Source of the DNA: Hymenobacter sp. BRD67
GTDB taxonomy: Bacteria; Bacteroidota; Bacteroidia; Cytophagales; Hymenobacteraceae
Direction of reading: 5' to 3'
NCBI RefSeq assembly: GCF_013256425.1
Contig: NZ_CP053904.1
Coordinates: 1,798,001-1,862,000, forward strand
DNA length: 64,000 nt
In this document: positions 1 to 9,494 of the stretch, in pieces
How the letters are laid out: every line of letters begins with the position of its first letter
Position numbering within the stretch: position 1 is the stretch's first letter
Made by a program: the position numbers and the translations under genes
Notes under the pieces: model-generated
Told to the model about the DNA's origin: nothing
Databases searched by the model: none
What the model saw: the letters and a program-made list of their open reading frames with translations, nothing else

Positions 1-67
1 TGATGTAAACGAAAAGGCTATTAATCCAAACATAATGGCTAAATTCCAATCACGATGATGGGCATCT

Positions 68-456
68 TCAAGTGAGAAAAATTATTTTATTACCTTTTTG
101 CCCTTGGTAAGTAAATGGGTTCACGTGCCGCTCGACGGTGGGACCAGTATTATCATAAAAGACAGTCAATTCAGTTCCATTTCTAAATTTAGCAGCAAAT
201 CGTTCAGCGTCTACTTTTTTAGTACCCAAGAATATTCCTGGGCGGCTAGTGGCGTTAGCTAAATTAAATACCACATAATACGGTCTAGACCCCTCCCTAC
301 CTTGTTCAATAGTTATAGAGTCGAGTCGAGCTGTAAGCTTGGTTAAATCAGGTATTTTTTTGTGGCTCGTATTATTGAAACAGCACAAAAACTCCACAAA
401 ACAAGTCCAAAACCTATGGCAAGCATCCAACGCCAAACAGCATTCTTTTTATTCAT
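68..456 (-). CDS. Small single-pass membrane protein, apparent frameshift
   Basis: Not recognised as a named family. An ATG at 456 opens a short reading frame beginning MNKKNAVWRWML, followed by a hydrophobic stretch that would be one membrane segment, but it stops early. The remaining hydrophilic domain (ending NKIIFLT) continues in another frame. The two frames join cleanly if the T7 run at 355-361 (A7 on the coding strand) had one more base, giving about 129 residues. I therefore treat it as one membrane-anchored protein of unknown function with a single-base loss, probably a sequencing error. The gene is visibly more AT-rich than HMG-CoA lyase next to it, which may mean a later acquisition. 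Confidence 0.5.
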
Positions 457-458
457 AG

Positions 459-1322
459 CTAGCTAATCATCAATTGCATTGCCTGCTGTCGGGCCTGCTC
501 AAACGCCTCACTATCCAACCTCAGCTCCTCCCCTTTCCCTGCCAAGAACGCCACCAGATTCTCGGTCGCCATATTCCCCGTGAGCACATCGGCGGCCATC
601 GGGCAACCGCCGATACCGCCCAGGGCGCCGTCGAAGCGGCGACAGCCGGCCTGGTAGGCCGCCTGCACTTTTTCGAGCCAGGTAGTGGGCGTGGTGTGCA
701 GGTGGGCGCCGAATTCTATCTGCGGGAAAGCCGGAATCAGCTCGGCAAATAAGGGCGTAATCAAGTCCGGCGTGCTCGCCCCGATGGTATCGGACAAGGC
801 CACGATGCGCACGCCCAGCGCGGCCAGCTGCTGCGTGAACTCGGCCACCACGGCCGGGCTGTACGGGTCGCCGTAGGGGTTGCCAAAGCCCATCGAGAGA
901 TACACAATCAGCGTTTTACCCGTGCGCTCGCAGAGCTCGTGCATGGCGGCCACGTCGGCCAGCGCCTCGGCGATAGTTTGGTTAGTGTTGCGGCGCTGAA
1001 AGGTTTCACTAACGGAGAGCGGGAAGCCTAAGTAGCTGATTTCGGGGTGACTGGCTGCCTGCTCGGCCCCGCGCCGGTTGGCCACGATGGCCAGCAGCCT
1101 GGTTTTGGTGCGGCTGAGGTCGAGGCCGGCCAGCACCTCGGCCGTATCGCGCAGCTGCGGAATCGCCCTGGGCGACACGAACGAGCCGAAGTCGAGCACA
1201 TCGAAGCCCACGGCCAGCAGCTGCTGCAGGTAGGCCGTTTTGGTAGCAGTAGGAATAAACTCGTGCAGCCCCTGCATGGCATCGCGCGGGCACTCGGTAA
1301 GAACGACGGGGTGGGTAGGCAT
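459..1322 (-). CDS. Hydroxymethylglutaryl-CoA lyase
   Basis: Cleaves HMG-CoA to acetyl-CoA and acetoacetate, the last step of leucine breakdown; cytoplasmic TIM-barrel enzyme of the DRE-TIM family. The 287-residue product has the N-terminal TECPRDAMQ segment (equivalent to the usual EVGPRDGLQ, with the catalytic Arg at about residue 13), the metal-binding HLH at about 207-209, and the glycine-rich GGIGGCPMA loop near 235-243 whose Cys is the family's catalytic cysteine. The ATG at 1322 gives the normal family length; the same frame stays open upstream only because it reads through an inverted repeat. Divergent from the M23 peptidase gene, with only about 135 bases between them. Known from family; the leucine role is inferred because no other pathway gene is nearby. 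Confidence 0.9.
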   Translation of the reverse strand: MPTHPVVLTECPRDAMQGLHEFIPTATKTAYLQQLLAVGFDVLDFGSFVSPRAIPQLRDTAEVLAGLDLSRTKTRLLAIVANRRGAEQAASHPEISYLGFPLSVSETFQRRNTNQTIAEALADVAAMHELCERTGKTLIVYLSMGFGNPYGDPYSPAVVAEFTQQLAALGVRIVALSDTIGASTPDLITPLFAELIPAFPQIEFGAHLHTTPTTWLEKVQAAYQAGCRRFDGALGGIGGCPMAADVLTGNMATENLVAFLAGKGEELRLDSEAFEQARQQAMQLMIS

Positions 1323-1341
1323 GATGCGAAGGTAAAGCCCC

Positions 1342-1416
1342 GTAGCGTGGACTCTGCGAGTCCGCGCGTAGTATCGTCCGGGTGCTACCACGCGCGGACT
1401 CGCAGAGTCCACACTA
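1342..1416. repeat. Inverted repeat, dispersed family A, copy 1
   Basis: Two arms of about 32 bases (1342-1373 and 1385-1416) are near-perfect reverse complements around a loop of about 11 bases; the core is GGACTCTGCGAGTCCGCGCG. The same core with the same architecture recurs at 41453-41540, so this is a dispersed element rather than a local structure. Here it sits between two divergent genes, in the space that must also hold both promoters. Confidence 0.85.
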
Positions 1417-1457
1417 CCGCGACCGAACTTGCCCGGCCGGCCGGGCGTTTGCCCGGT

Positions 1458-2804
1458 ATGCTTTTTTCGTTCTTTCCAGCCCCGGGCCGGCGGCAGCTCG
1501 GGGGCTTTTTGGGGCTGATGCTGGCCCTGCTGGCCTCGTGCAGCAAACCCCAGACCCTGGCCGCGCTTTTCCAGAAAACCACGCCGCACGACGACTATGC
1601 CCGCGCCCTCGACCGCGCCGGCCTGCACGAAGCCGCCCTGGGCCGGCAGTGGCAGCAGGCCGCCGCCCAGGCCCTGCGCGATTCGCTGGTAGTACCGCTG
1701 CCCATGCTCGAAACGGGCTACTTCCGCCCCGAGCAGCCCACGGCCGCCAGCTACCGCTACGCCGTGCGGGCCGGTGAGCTGGTGCACGTGCGCCTGACGC
1801 TGGCGGCCGGCCCGGTGCTGGCCCCGCGCCTTTTTGTGGATGCCTTTGCGCTGGCACCGGGCCACGCGCCCGAGCTGCTGAAATGGGCCAGCGCTGATAC
1901 TACCGTCGCCGGCACCTTCGACTTCAGCTACCAGGCTGCCGATGACGGCCAGCACCTGCTGCGCGTGCAGCCCGAGCTGCTGGCGGCCGGCCGCTACACG
2001 CTGCGCCTGTGGCGCGGGCCGGGTCTGGGGCTATTTCCGGTACGGGGGCGCACCGACCAGGCCATCGGCAGCTTCTGGGGCAGCGAGCGCGATGGCGGCG
2101 CCCGCCGCCACGAGGGCGTCGATATTTTTGCCCCGCGCGGCACGCCGGCCGTGGCCGCTACCGATGGCACCATCACGCGCACCGGCGAAACCCCGCTGGG
2201 CGGCCGCGTAGTGTGGCTGGCCGATGCGGCCCACGGCCAGCACCTCTACTACGCCCACCTCGACCGGCAGCTGGTGCAGCCCGGCCAGCGCGTGCGGGCC
2301 GGCGACACGCTGGGCCTGGTGGGCAACACCGGCAACGCCCGTACTACTGCACCGCACCTGCACTTTGGCATCTACCGGGCGGGCGGCGCCATCGACCCCT
2401 GGCCCTTTCTGCACCGCGCCGACCCCGTGCCCGTTGCCCATACCGGCCCGGCGGGGGTCGGCCCCGACCGCCGGGGCGAGTGGGTGCGCCCGCGGCCCGC
2501 GCAAGCTACCCGGCTGCTGCCCGCCACGCTGCCCCTGCTGGTGCTGGGCCAGCGCGCCGATTACCTGCGCGTAGAGCTGCCCACCGGCCAGCGTCGCTAC
2601 GTGGCCGCCCGTGCGGTGGCCCCGGCGCAGCCGCTCCGGCGGCTGGCACTGCCCATTGCCCACGAAATACAAACGGCACCCCTGGCCGGTGCCCCAGCCC
2701 TGGCCGCCTGGCCTTCTCACACGGCCGCCGCCGTGCTGGGCCAAAGCAACGGCTATGCGCTGCTGCGCAACGCAGCCGGCCAGCAGGGCTGGGCCCGCCT
2801 ATAG
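1458..2804 (+). CDS. M23 (LytM) peptidase lipoprotein with SH3-like tail
   Basis: Predicted peptidoglycan endopeptidase attached to the cell envelope. The ATG at 1458 gives 448 residues with a signal peptide ending in the lipobox LLASC (Cys about 28). After a long N-terminal region comes the LytM domain: HEGVD (His about 218, Asp about 222) and HLHFG (His about 300 and 302) supply the zinc ligands and catalytic His. Two SH3-like segments follow (about 360-400 and 410-448). The open frame extends far upstream of 1458, but that part reads through the inverted repeat and antisense to HMG-CoA lyase. All zinc-site motifs are intact, so it may be an active hydrolase rather than an amidase activator; the substrate is inferred. 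A strong hairpin follows directly. Confidence 0.87.
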   Translation: MLFSFFPAPGRRQLGGFLGLMLALLASCSKPQTLAALFQKTTPHDDYARALDRAGLHEAALGRQWQQAAAQALRDSLVVPLPMLETGYFRPEQPTAASYRYAVRAGELVHVRLTLAAGPVLAPRLFVDAFALAPGHAPELLKWASADTTVAGTFDFSYQAADDGQHLLRVQPELLAAGRYTLRLWRGPGLGLFPVRGRTDQAIGSFWGSERDGGARRHEGVDIFAPRGTPAVAATDGTITRTGETPLGGRVVWLADAAHGQHLYYAHLDRQLVQPGQRVRAGDTLGLVGNTGNARTTAPHLHFGIYRAGGAIDPWPFLHRADPVPVAHTGPAGVGPDRRGEWVRPRPAQATRLLPATLPLLVLGQRADYLRVELPTGQRRYVAARAVAPAQPLRRLALPIAHEIQTAPLAGAPALAAWPSHTAAAVLGQSNGYALLRNAAGQQGWARL

Positions 2805-2821
2805 GACCACCGGCTAAACGC

Positions 2822-2865
2822 AAGCGCGTCAGGCCTCCCGCTGGGAGGCCTGACGCGCTTTTACT
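2822..2865. terminator. Perfect 18-bp hairpin terminator
   Basis: Arms 2822-2839 and 2843-2860 are perfect reverse complements with a 3-base loop, followed by a short T run. It lies between the convergent M23 and lipoprotein genes and could serve both. Confidence 0.8.
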
Positions 2866-2879
2866 GGGATTTTGTTAAC

Positions 2880-3481
2880 TTATAGATTGATTACCAGCGT
2901 TTTATTGAATTGCTTTGAATACACCAGCCGGGTTTCGCCGGTGCCATTGGGATAATCGAAGCCGATGGCGCGAGGGTCGCTGCGGAGGCTGGTCCAGGCC
3001 TGGGTATCTACTTCGGCGGGCTGGGTAGCGGTAGCCGGCACGGCCGGCTGCACAAAGTGGCTGGCGGCAAAGAAATCGTTCATGCCGCGCAGAATACTAA
3101 TTTCCTTATCGCGCACCGAAGCCGATTGGTTGTCGCGCAGGGTACGGTCGCTGATGAGCGCAGTGGCAGGCAGCACTTCGTGGCGCAGGGTATCGCCCGC
3201 GCTGCTCAGCACAAACAAATGCAGGCGGCTGCTGAGAATGCGCGGCCCCTCATTTGCAGCACGAAGGTATCGGGCGTTTTGGGGTTGGAGAAAGGATGCG
3301 TAGCCCGCACCGTATTGAGGACTGTGGCCCCGCCCACGCGCTCGCCGCGGCCCGTGGGCGGCGTAAACTCGGCGTGCGGGTCTTTAGACGACGTAGCCGT
3401 TTCGCGCTCGGTATTAACGCAGGAGGTGACGGCGAGCAGAATAGCGGCAACAGCGCCGAGCTTGCAGAAAGAGGTAGTCAT
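2880..3481 (-). CDS. Lipoprotein of unknown function, apparent frameshift
   Basis: I do not recognise the family. The first part starts at ATG 3481 with a signal peptide and a Cys at about 21 (AVTSC), matching a lipoprotein. It continues to about QMRG, then the frame breaks; the second part runs from LHLFVLSSAGDTL to VINL. Adding one base to the C4 run at 3246-3249 joins the parts into one frame of about 200 residues. The rejoined protein shows a mixed beta-rich pattern with no obvious catalytic motif. Convergent with the M23 peptidase; the next gene in the same direction is 90 bases upstream, so they may be co-transcribed. Confidence 0.65.
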
Positions 3482-3572
3482 ATAGCAGTGTAAGCAACCC
3501 GGCAGAAAAGCCGGTGGGCACCAAGATAGCGCCCAGGCTGCTGCCGTGTACGCAAGGTGTGCAAAGCAGGGT

Positions 3573-4268
3573 TCAGAACCAGCCTATCTCCAGGCCCAGC
3601 TGCCAGCGGGGCGGCTCGGGCAGGGTGGTGCCGGCGAGAGCATTGCTGAGGCGGTAGCGGCCCACCAGCGCCAGCGAGTTGCTGCCTATGCGCGCGCCTA
3701 CCCCACCCTGCCAGCGGGCCAGGTAAGGCGGCTCGTGGGCTACTATTTCGAGCTGGCCACCGCCGGGCGCGGGGCCTTCGGTGGCATAGGTGGTGGCAAA
3801 GGCCCAGCCGCCGTAGGCCAGCAGGTCGAGGTAGCGGCCCACAGTGTTGCCGCGCCGGCGGCTGGGATTGAGGCGCAGGCTGCCCTCGCTTTGCAGCTGG
3901 TGGTAGCTGAAAAGCTGGCTGTCGAACCCCGAGCCGAAAGGCAGCGGCCGCGCCGCGCCGGGGTCCAGGCCATAGCGCAGGTAGGCGTAGCGCAGGTCAG
4001 TATTGAAGGCCAGGAAGGAGCTCAGGCGCCGCTTAAGCCGGCCGCCCAGCTGTAATTCGGACGAGGCAAAGCCGTACTTCAGGCCGAGCGCGCTGGAACC
4101 CGCTGCCAGGGTACTCCCCACGTACAGATGCGCGAAATAACGGCGGTTGGGCCCCGTTCGGCTCGGAATGGTATCGTTGGCTACGTCGGTTTGCAGCAGC
4201 ACCTGCTGAGCGCGGGCCACCGGAGCCGCCGCGAGCAAGACTAGTACCAGTAGTTTATCTTTCAACAT
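3573..4268 (-). CDS. Secreted protein, probable outer-membrane beta-barrel
   Basis: Family not recognised. The 231-residue product begins with a clear Sec signal peptide (LLVLVLLAAAPVARAQQ). The mature part alternates polar and hydrophobic residues in many short strands and ends in an aromatic residue (GLEIGWF), the usual end of an outer-membrane barrel. ATG at 4268 gives the signal peptide directly. A barrel role is inference from pattern only; it could also be a periplasmic beta-rich protein. Confidence 0.65.
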   Translation of the reverse strand: MLKDKLLVLVLLAAAPVARAQQVLLQTDVANDTIPSRTGPNRRYFAHLYVGSTLAAGSSALGLKYGFASSELQLGGRLKRRLSSFLAFNTDLRYAYLRYGLDPGAARPLPFGSGFDSQLFSYHQLQSEGSLRLNPSRRRGNTVGRYLDLLAYGGWAFATTYATEGPAPGGGQLEIVAHEPPYLARWQGGVGARIGSNSLALVGRYRLSNALAGTTLPEPPRWQLGLEIGWF

Positions 4269-4357
4269 GTTATTCTATACCACCTGACTATTGACGTCGA
4301 ACTGCCTGTTTAACTGAATTTGCTGGTATGCCTACGCTGCCGCGCTTTATACATAGC

Positions 4358-6224
4358 TTATTCATGATATTCACCAGTAAAGCCCTGGTAATAAACCCGC
4401 AGCACATTACCGCCGCGCGTGAGGCGGCGCGGCACCTGCACTACCAGGCGCTGGGTGGTAGCGCGTACTTCGTAGCGGTGCAGCACGCCCCGGGCATTAG
4501 CCAGGTGCCAGTAGAGGTGCGGTGGGTAGGCTGGGTAAGCGGCCAGCGCGGGCGCGGTGTCGGCCGGCGCGGGCTGCTCTTTGCCGACCGGCGCCACATT
4601 TGGAGCCGCGGGGGTGGGCGAGACGGCTGGCGGGGCCGGGGCGGGCGGGCTTAGCCAGTCGGTAGTGCCGGGGGCCAGCTCGTCGGCTTCGGCTACCAGG
4701 GGCAGCGGGCGGGCGGCGGGCACGGTGGCGGCGGGCCGCAGCACCACCGCTACCAGCGAGTCGTGCACCACGAAGTCGAAGGTGGGCGCTACGGCCGGCA
4801 GCGGTCCTTTGAGCCGGGCCAGCAGGCGGCTGGCTTCGGGCCGGCCGTAGCCGTGGGCATAGTCATAATACGGAAATAATTCGCCGGCCTCGCGCACCTG
4901 CCGAAACAGCTGCATGGCCGTGAGCCTGCCGCCGCTGGCCTGCTGGGCGCAGGCTGCCAGCCCCGCCACCAGCGGCGCCGAAAACGACGTGCCCTCAACG
5001 CGCTCAAACCCACCCGCCGCATTGGCCGTGAGCACAATCCCGAACGCCGACACGTCGGGCTTGAGGCGGCGGTCGGCGCTGGGGCCCACCGAGCTGAAGG
5101 CCAGGTGCAGGCCCGTGGCCGGGTCGAGCCCCCCACGGCCAGTACCGAGTCGGCATCGGCGGGCGTGCCAATGCGCACCCAGTCGTCGTCGCCGTCGTTG
5201 CCGGCGGCGCTCACCACCAGTATTCCCTTGTGGGCCGCCAGCGTGGCGGCCCGCCCAATGAGCGAGTGCCGGCCATCCATCTGCTCGGGAAAGTAGCGCT
5301 GCTCGGTATAAGCCAAGGAGGAGCTGATGATGTCCGCACCCTGCTGGTCGGCCCATTCCACGGCCCGGAGCCAGGCCTCTTCTTCGGTAAAGCGCTCGCT
5401 GGCCAGGCTTTCGGTGCGGGCCAGCAGGTAGATAGCCGCCGGGGCCAGGCCCAGCGCCGGGCCGGGGTGCAGGCTATCGGGGCGGGCAAGCGGCCCGCCA
5501 GGCAGCCCAGCACCTCGGTACCGTGCGAGCCGCCCCGAAATACGTCGGGCTGGTTTTTCAGGAAATCATAGGTGGCCGCAATGCGCCGCTCGTGCCGAAG
5601 CGCCCGGAACGCCGGGTGCCTCTCTGCGCCGCGAAACCCGACATCAAGCACCGCAATGCGCACCCCCTGCCCCAGCAGGCCTGCCCGCTTGAGGTCGGCC
5701 CGGCCCAGGGCCGCCGTTTGCTGCCGGGCCAGCTGGTAGTCGGCGGGCGAAATGACCGACTGAGCAGTATATAGTATTTTTTTATTATATAGTGAATTTT
5801 TAATTCTTACCCTTTCGTACCGGGCCGGCCGCAACTGCCTGCTTACCGGCCAGGCTACTACTGCTGCCACGCCGGGCAGCCGGCGCAGCGCCGCGGCCTG
5901 GGCAGGCGTGGCGCGGCACGCCACGGCATTAAACCAGCGGCTGACCACGGTCAGCGTATCGACGCCGGCGCGCACAGCGGCCACGTAGTCGGGCCGCACG
6001 GGGCGGTCGGTAAACTCGGCGGCGGGCAGGCCCTGGCGCTGCCGCCGCGCCTGCGCGGCAGAACTGAAGTAGCGGGCCGGGTCGAACGGCACGCCGTCTT
6101 TGTTGCTGAAACGGACCCAGTACCGGGTGGCCGACGGGCTACCCGGTGCTACCGGCCGTGCCCGGCCCTGCGCCAGCACAGCCAGCAGTCCAATACTGAT
6201 ACTCAGAAGTGCAACTATGCGCAT
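4358..6224 (-). CDS. S8 subtilisin-like protease, secreted, two apparent frameshifts
   Basis: Secreted serine protease of about 622 residues. Starts at ATG 6224 with a signal peptide; a propeptide-like region follows. The catalytic triad is visible in three pieces: Asp about 194 in AVLDVGFRG, His about 234 in GGSHGTEVLG, and Ser about 414 in GTSFSAP; SAAGNDGDD carries the oxyanion Asn. The frame breaks twice, and one added base at G4 5479-5482 and at C6 5129-5134 restores a continuous domain. The C-terminus is a proline-rich linker and a small beta domain; I see no clear T9SS sorting signature. About 5758-5812 is a short AT-rich patch with rare codons inside this GC-rich gene. Confidence 0.85.
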
Positions 6225-6380
6225 ATTATAACAAAAGCCCCTGCCCGGCTACTGCGCAAAAGTACCCCGCCGCCGGGCTCCGGCCACCCGAGCCGGGCAA
6301 CCTGCGCTTTCAGTGGTTCGTTTAGCCGGGGTGCCCCGGCCAGCGTCGGGGCGTTTCTACCGCCTTATGTGTTTTGCCTT

Positions 6381-7193
6381 ATGCGTTTTTTCACGAAGCA
6401 GGCCGGGCCAGTGGCTCCGGTGCTGCTGGTCGTCGCCCTGCTGGCACTACCCGGCTGCAACAAAAAAGAAATCGCTGCCCTTCAGCAGCAGAATGCTGAG
6501 CTGACGAAGTCGCGCGACCAGCTTCAGCTGGAAAAAAGCGCGCTGCAACAGGCTAAAGACCGCACCGAGGCCAGTCTCAACAGCAGCCTGCTGAACAAAA
6601 GCAGCCAGGTAAACCAGCTTAACCAAACGCTCGGGATTACGGAGCAGGACCTGGCCGGCAAAAATGCCCGCGTAGCGGAGCTGCAGCGGGTACTTGACGA
6701 AAAGGAGGCCGCCACCAATGCGCTACGCAAAAAGGTATCGGACGCGCTGCTGGGCTTCAACTCCAACGACTTGCAGGTGAATGTGAAGAACGGCAAGGTG
6801 TACGTGTCGCTTTCCGAGCAGCTGCTGTTTAAATCGGGCTCGACCCGCGTGGACCCGGCCGGCCAGGATGCTCTTATCAAGCTGGCCAATGCCCTCACGG
6901 GCAACAAGGACGTGAATATCCTGGTCGAAGGCCATACCGACAATGTCCCCATTAAAGGCGTGGTAAACGGCGCCAAGGACAACTGGGACCTCAGCGTGCT
7001 GCGGGCCACCGAAATCACGCGCCTGCTCACGGCCGCCGGCATCGACCCCACGCAGATAACGCCGTCGGGCCGGGGCCAGTATCTGCCCGTAGCGGCCAAC
7101 GATACGCCCCAGAATAAAGCCATTAACCGGCGTACCGATATCATCCTGACGCCGAAGCTCGACGAGCTGTTCTCGATTCTGGATACCCAGTAG
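6381..7193 (+). CDS. OmpA-family peptidoglycan-binding lipoprotein with coiled coil
   Basis: Outer-membrane lipoprotein that anchors to peptidoglycan. ATG at 6381 (a GTG four codons earlier is less likely) gives 270 residues with lipobox LALPGC (Cys about 26). Residues about 30-125 are rich in Gln, Leu, Lys and Glu in a heptad pattern, a coiled coil of the kind found in OmpA-like proteins of this phylum. The C-terminal OmpA domain has EGHTDNVPI, the LSVLRATEITRLL helix, GRGQYLPVAAND and NRRTDI, the conserved peptidoglycan-binding elements. Monocistronic by its surroundings: convergent with the M28 peptidase and followed by a long hairpin. Confidence 0.88.
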   Translation: MRFFTKQAGPVAPVLLVVALLALPGCNKKEIAALQQQNAELTKSRDQLQLEKSALQQAKDRTEASLNSSLLNKSSQVNQLNQTLGITEQDLAGKNARVAELQRVLDEKEAATNALRKKVSDALLGFNSNDLQVNVKNGKVYVSLSEQLLFKSGSTRVDPAGQDALIKLANALTGNKDVNILVEGHTDNVPIKGVVNGAKDNWDLSVLRATEITRLLTAAGIDPTQITPSGRGQYLPVAANDTPQNKAINRRTDIILTPKLDELFSILDTQ

Positions 7194-7210
7194 CCTGCCT
7201 TAAGAAAAAA

Positions 7211-7265
7211 GGTAAAAGAGAAGGGGGTAAAGATGGTACGCCATCTTTACCCCTTCTCTTTTACC
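7211..7265. terminator. Long bidirectional hairpin terminator
   Basis: Arms 7211-7236 and 7241-7265 pair over about 25 bases with a 4-base loop; one arm has G5 where the other has C4, leaving a one-base bulge. It sits between the convergent OmpA and M28 genes. Confidence 0.8.
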
Positions 7266-7283
7266 TCCCAACGCCTCCCAGTG

Positions 7284-8683
7284 CTACAACCCGTACTTAC
7301 TCAGCAGGTAAATCAGGGTGGCCATAGCCGCTCCGCCCAGCTCCAGCTCGCGCTTGTTTACCTGCTCAAAGGTGTCATTGGCCGTGTGGTGCAGGTCGAA
7401 ATAGCGCTGCGAGTCGCACTTGTAGCCAAAAAGCGCGGTAGGATGCACTTTCTCGCTCAGCGGCTCAATATCGGTGCCCGAATGGCCGGGCAGCAGCTCA
7501 TCGGCCAGGTAGGGCCGCAGCAGCGGCTTCCAGGCCGCCACCTTGCGGAATACCGCCGGCGTGGCTTCCACGGTAAAGCCGCGGGGGTGAAGCCTCCGCC
7601 ATCACTCTCAATGGCCGCCAGGTGCGTTTCGTGGTTTTGCTGGGCCTGGTCGGCGTACTTCTCACCGCCGCGGGTGCCGTTCTCCTCATTCATGAAAAGG
7701 ACCGCCCGCACCGTGCGCTCGGGGCGCAGGCCGGCGGCTTTAAGCAGCCGCAGGGCCTCCATGCTTTGCACCACGCCGGTACCATCGTCGTGGGCGCCCT
7801 GGGCCAGGTCCCAGGAGTCGAGGTGGCCGCCCACGGTAATTACCTGCTCGGGGTATTTCGAGCCGCGCACCTCCCCTATCACGTTGTAGCTTTTTTCGTC
7901 GGGCAGCATCTGGCAGCTCATTTCCAGCTCAAACTGCAAGGCAGGGTCGGCGGCCAGCAATTGGCTGAGCTGGTCGGCAGCCAGCGTGCTGAGGGCCGCG
8001 CCGGGCACTTTGGTGGGCGTATCGCCGTAGCTGGTGGTGCCCGTGTGCGGATAGTTATCGTGGGCGGCGGTGAGCGAGCGCACGAGCGCACCCACCGCGC
8101 CGCGCCGGCCCGCCTCGGCCGGGCCGCTGCGGCGCTGGTCGCCGGCCGCGCCGTAGGCCGCGCCCGGCTCGATAAGCGCATCATTGAAGGGCCGGTTGAA
8201 GAAAATGAATTTGCCCTTCACCGCCGCATCGGGCAGGGCTTTTAACTCGGCCAGGCTCTTCACCTCCACTACCCCGGCCCGCAGGGGCTTGTTATTAGGG
8301 GTAGACACCGAATTACCCAACGCACATACGGCCACGCTGATGCTCTTGCCCTTGTTGCCAATAATCTGCCCTTTTTCCTTTGCCCCGCGCACCCAGTGCG
8401 GCACCAGGCATTCCTGCAAGTACACTTTATCGAAGCAGCCGGCTTTTTCCATCGTCAGCTTGCCCCACTCCACGGCCAGGGCGGCCTGCGGCGAGCCGGC
8501 AAGGCGCCCGCCTATTTTCTGGCACAGGTAGCGCAGGTTGTCGTAGCTCTGGCCGCGCAGCAGGGCCTCGTCGTAGATTTTGCGAATAGCAAGTGAGTCG
8601 GTTTGGGCTGTGGCCTGGGCCGAAGCAGGGGCCACGCTGCCGGCCAGCAGGCCGACGAAAAGCAGAGAGGAAAGAGCGCGCAT
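7284..8683 (-). CDS. M28 zinc aminopeptidase, secreted, apparent frameshift
   Basis: Secreted exopeptidase of the M28 family with a protease-associated insert, about 466 residues. ATG 8683 starts a signal peptide (LLFVGLLAGSVAPASA); a TTG further upstream adds only an unlikely extension. The co-catalytic zinc ligands are all visible: GGHLDSWD, GAHDDGTG, the catalytic NEENG, ESDGGGF and, after the frame break, DLHHTANDT. Adding one base to the G5 run at 7583-7587 joins the two parts exactly inside GGFTP/RGFTVE. Role: removal of N-terminal residues from peptides in the periplasm or outside. Substrate preference cannot be read from sequence. Confidence 0.87.
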
Positions 8684-8817
8684 AAGCAAAAGAAAGGGCG
8701 GCAAGCCGCGAAGTCAGCCAAAAGTACCAGCCCGCGGCGACTTGCCGCCGCCTGTGAGTAGCAGCCCCGCGGCGCCGGCGCGCTTAAGCTTGCAAAAGCT
8801 GGCGAAAGCGGTAGGCG

Positions 8818-9375
8818 CTACCGCCCACCGCTGCTGGCCCCGGCCGCATGCGGGCCGGCTCCGTAGCGGCTCACCGCCAGCTTAGCTGCCTGCCCCGGCC
8901 GCAGCTCCACTTTAAACAGATAGTCAAACTCATCTTCCTTAATCTCCGCTACCGGGGCCACAACGCCCAGCGCGGCCAGCAGCGGCAGCAGCGTATTGGA
9001 GTGGCCTACCACAACCACGGTTTTGCCTGCGTACTGCTGCCCGAGGCGGGCAACCAGCGCCGCCGGCTCTTTGGCGTTGTACACCAGCGGCGTAAGGCCC
9101 GTGGTGAGTGCCAACGGGGCCAGCGTGGCGCGGGTGCGGCGGGTGTCGGTGGTGAAGAGGGCGGCTGGGTGGCGGCCTTTCAGGCGCCGGGCCAGCAGCT
9201 GCGCCCGCGCCTCACCGGCGGCGGTTAGCGGCGGGTCGGCGAGGCCGGGCGTGAGGTCCTTTTCGGCGTGGCGCACGAGGTAGATGGTGGTGACGGGCGG
9301 CCGGGCCACCACGCTGGCACAGGTGGCCAGTACCATGACTACACTAAAAAGCAGTTGCCGCAGGCCGGTTTTCAT
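8818..9375 (-). CDS. Histidine phosphatase superfamily (SixA/PhoE-like), exported
   Basis: The 185-residue product starts at ATG 9375 with a signal peptide or membrane anchor (LLFSVVMVLATCASVVA), then the catalytic motif YLVRHAEKD, where the His is phosphorylated during turnover, and later VVVVGHSNT with the second catalytic His. These are the hallmarks of the branch-1 histidine phosphatases. The Cys in the signal region is not in a convincing lipobox. Likely a periplasmic phosphatase; the substrate is unknown. A longer upstream start has no signal peptide, so 9375 is preferred. Confidence 0.85.
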   Translation of the reverse strand: MKTGLRQLLFSVVMVLATCASVVARPPVTTIYLVRHAEKDLTPGLADPPLTAAGEARAQLLARRLKGRHPAALFTTDTRRTRATLAPLALTTGLTPLVYNAKEPAALVARLGQQYAGKTVVVVGHSNTLLPLLAALGVVAPVAEIKEDEFDYLFKVELRPGQAAKLAVSRYGAGPHAAGASSGGR

Positions 9376-9494
9376 GGGGTAACGCAAGGGGTTTCGGCAA
9401 CAAAGATTACCTGCCAAAGGTAGATGCCGGAAAAGCGGACTACCCAAAGGCAGTCCGCTTCCTTGCCGCTCAATATATAGTAAATAAAAAATAT

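Noticed and set aside
1047..1457. N-terminal extension of the M23 peptidase
   Set aside because: It is antisense to HMG-CoA lyase and crosses the repeat; the signal peptide and lipobox fit the ATG at 1458.
1323..1955. Long N-terminal extension of HMG-CoA lyase on the minus strand
   Set aside because: It reads through the inverted repeat and antisense to the M23 peptidase; the family length and motif positions fit the start at 1322.
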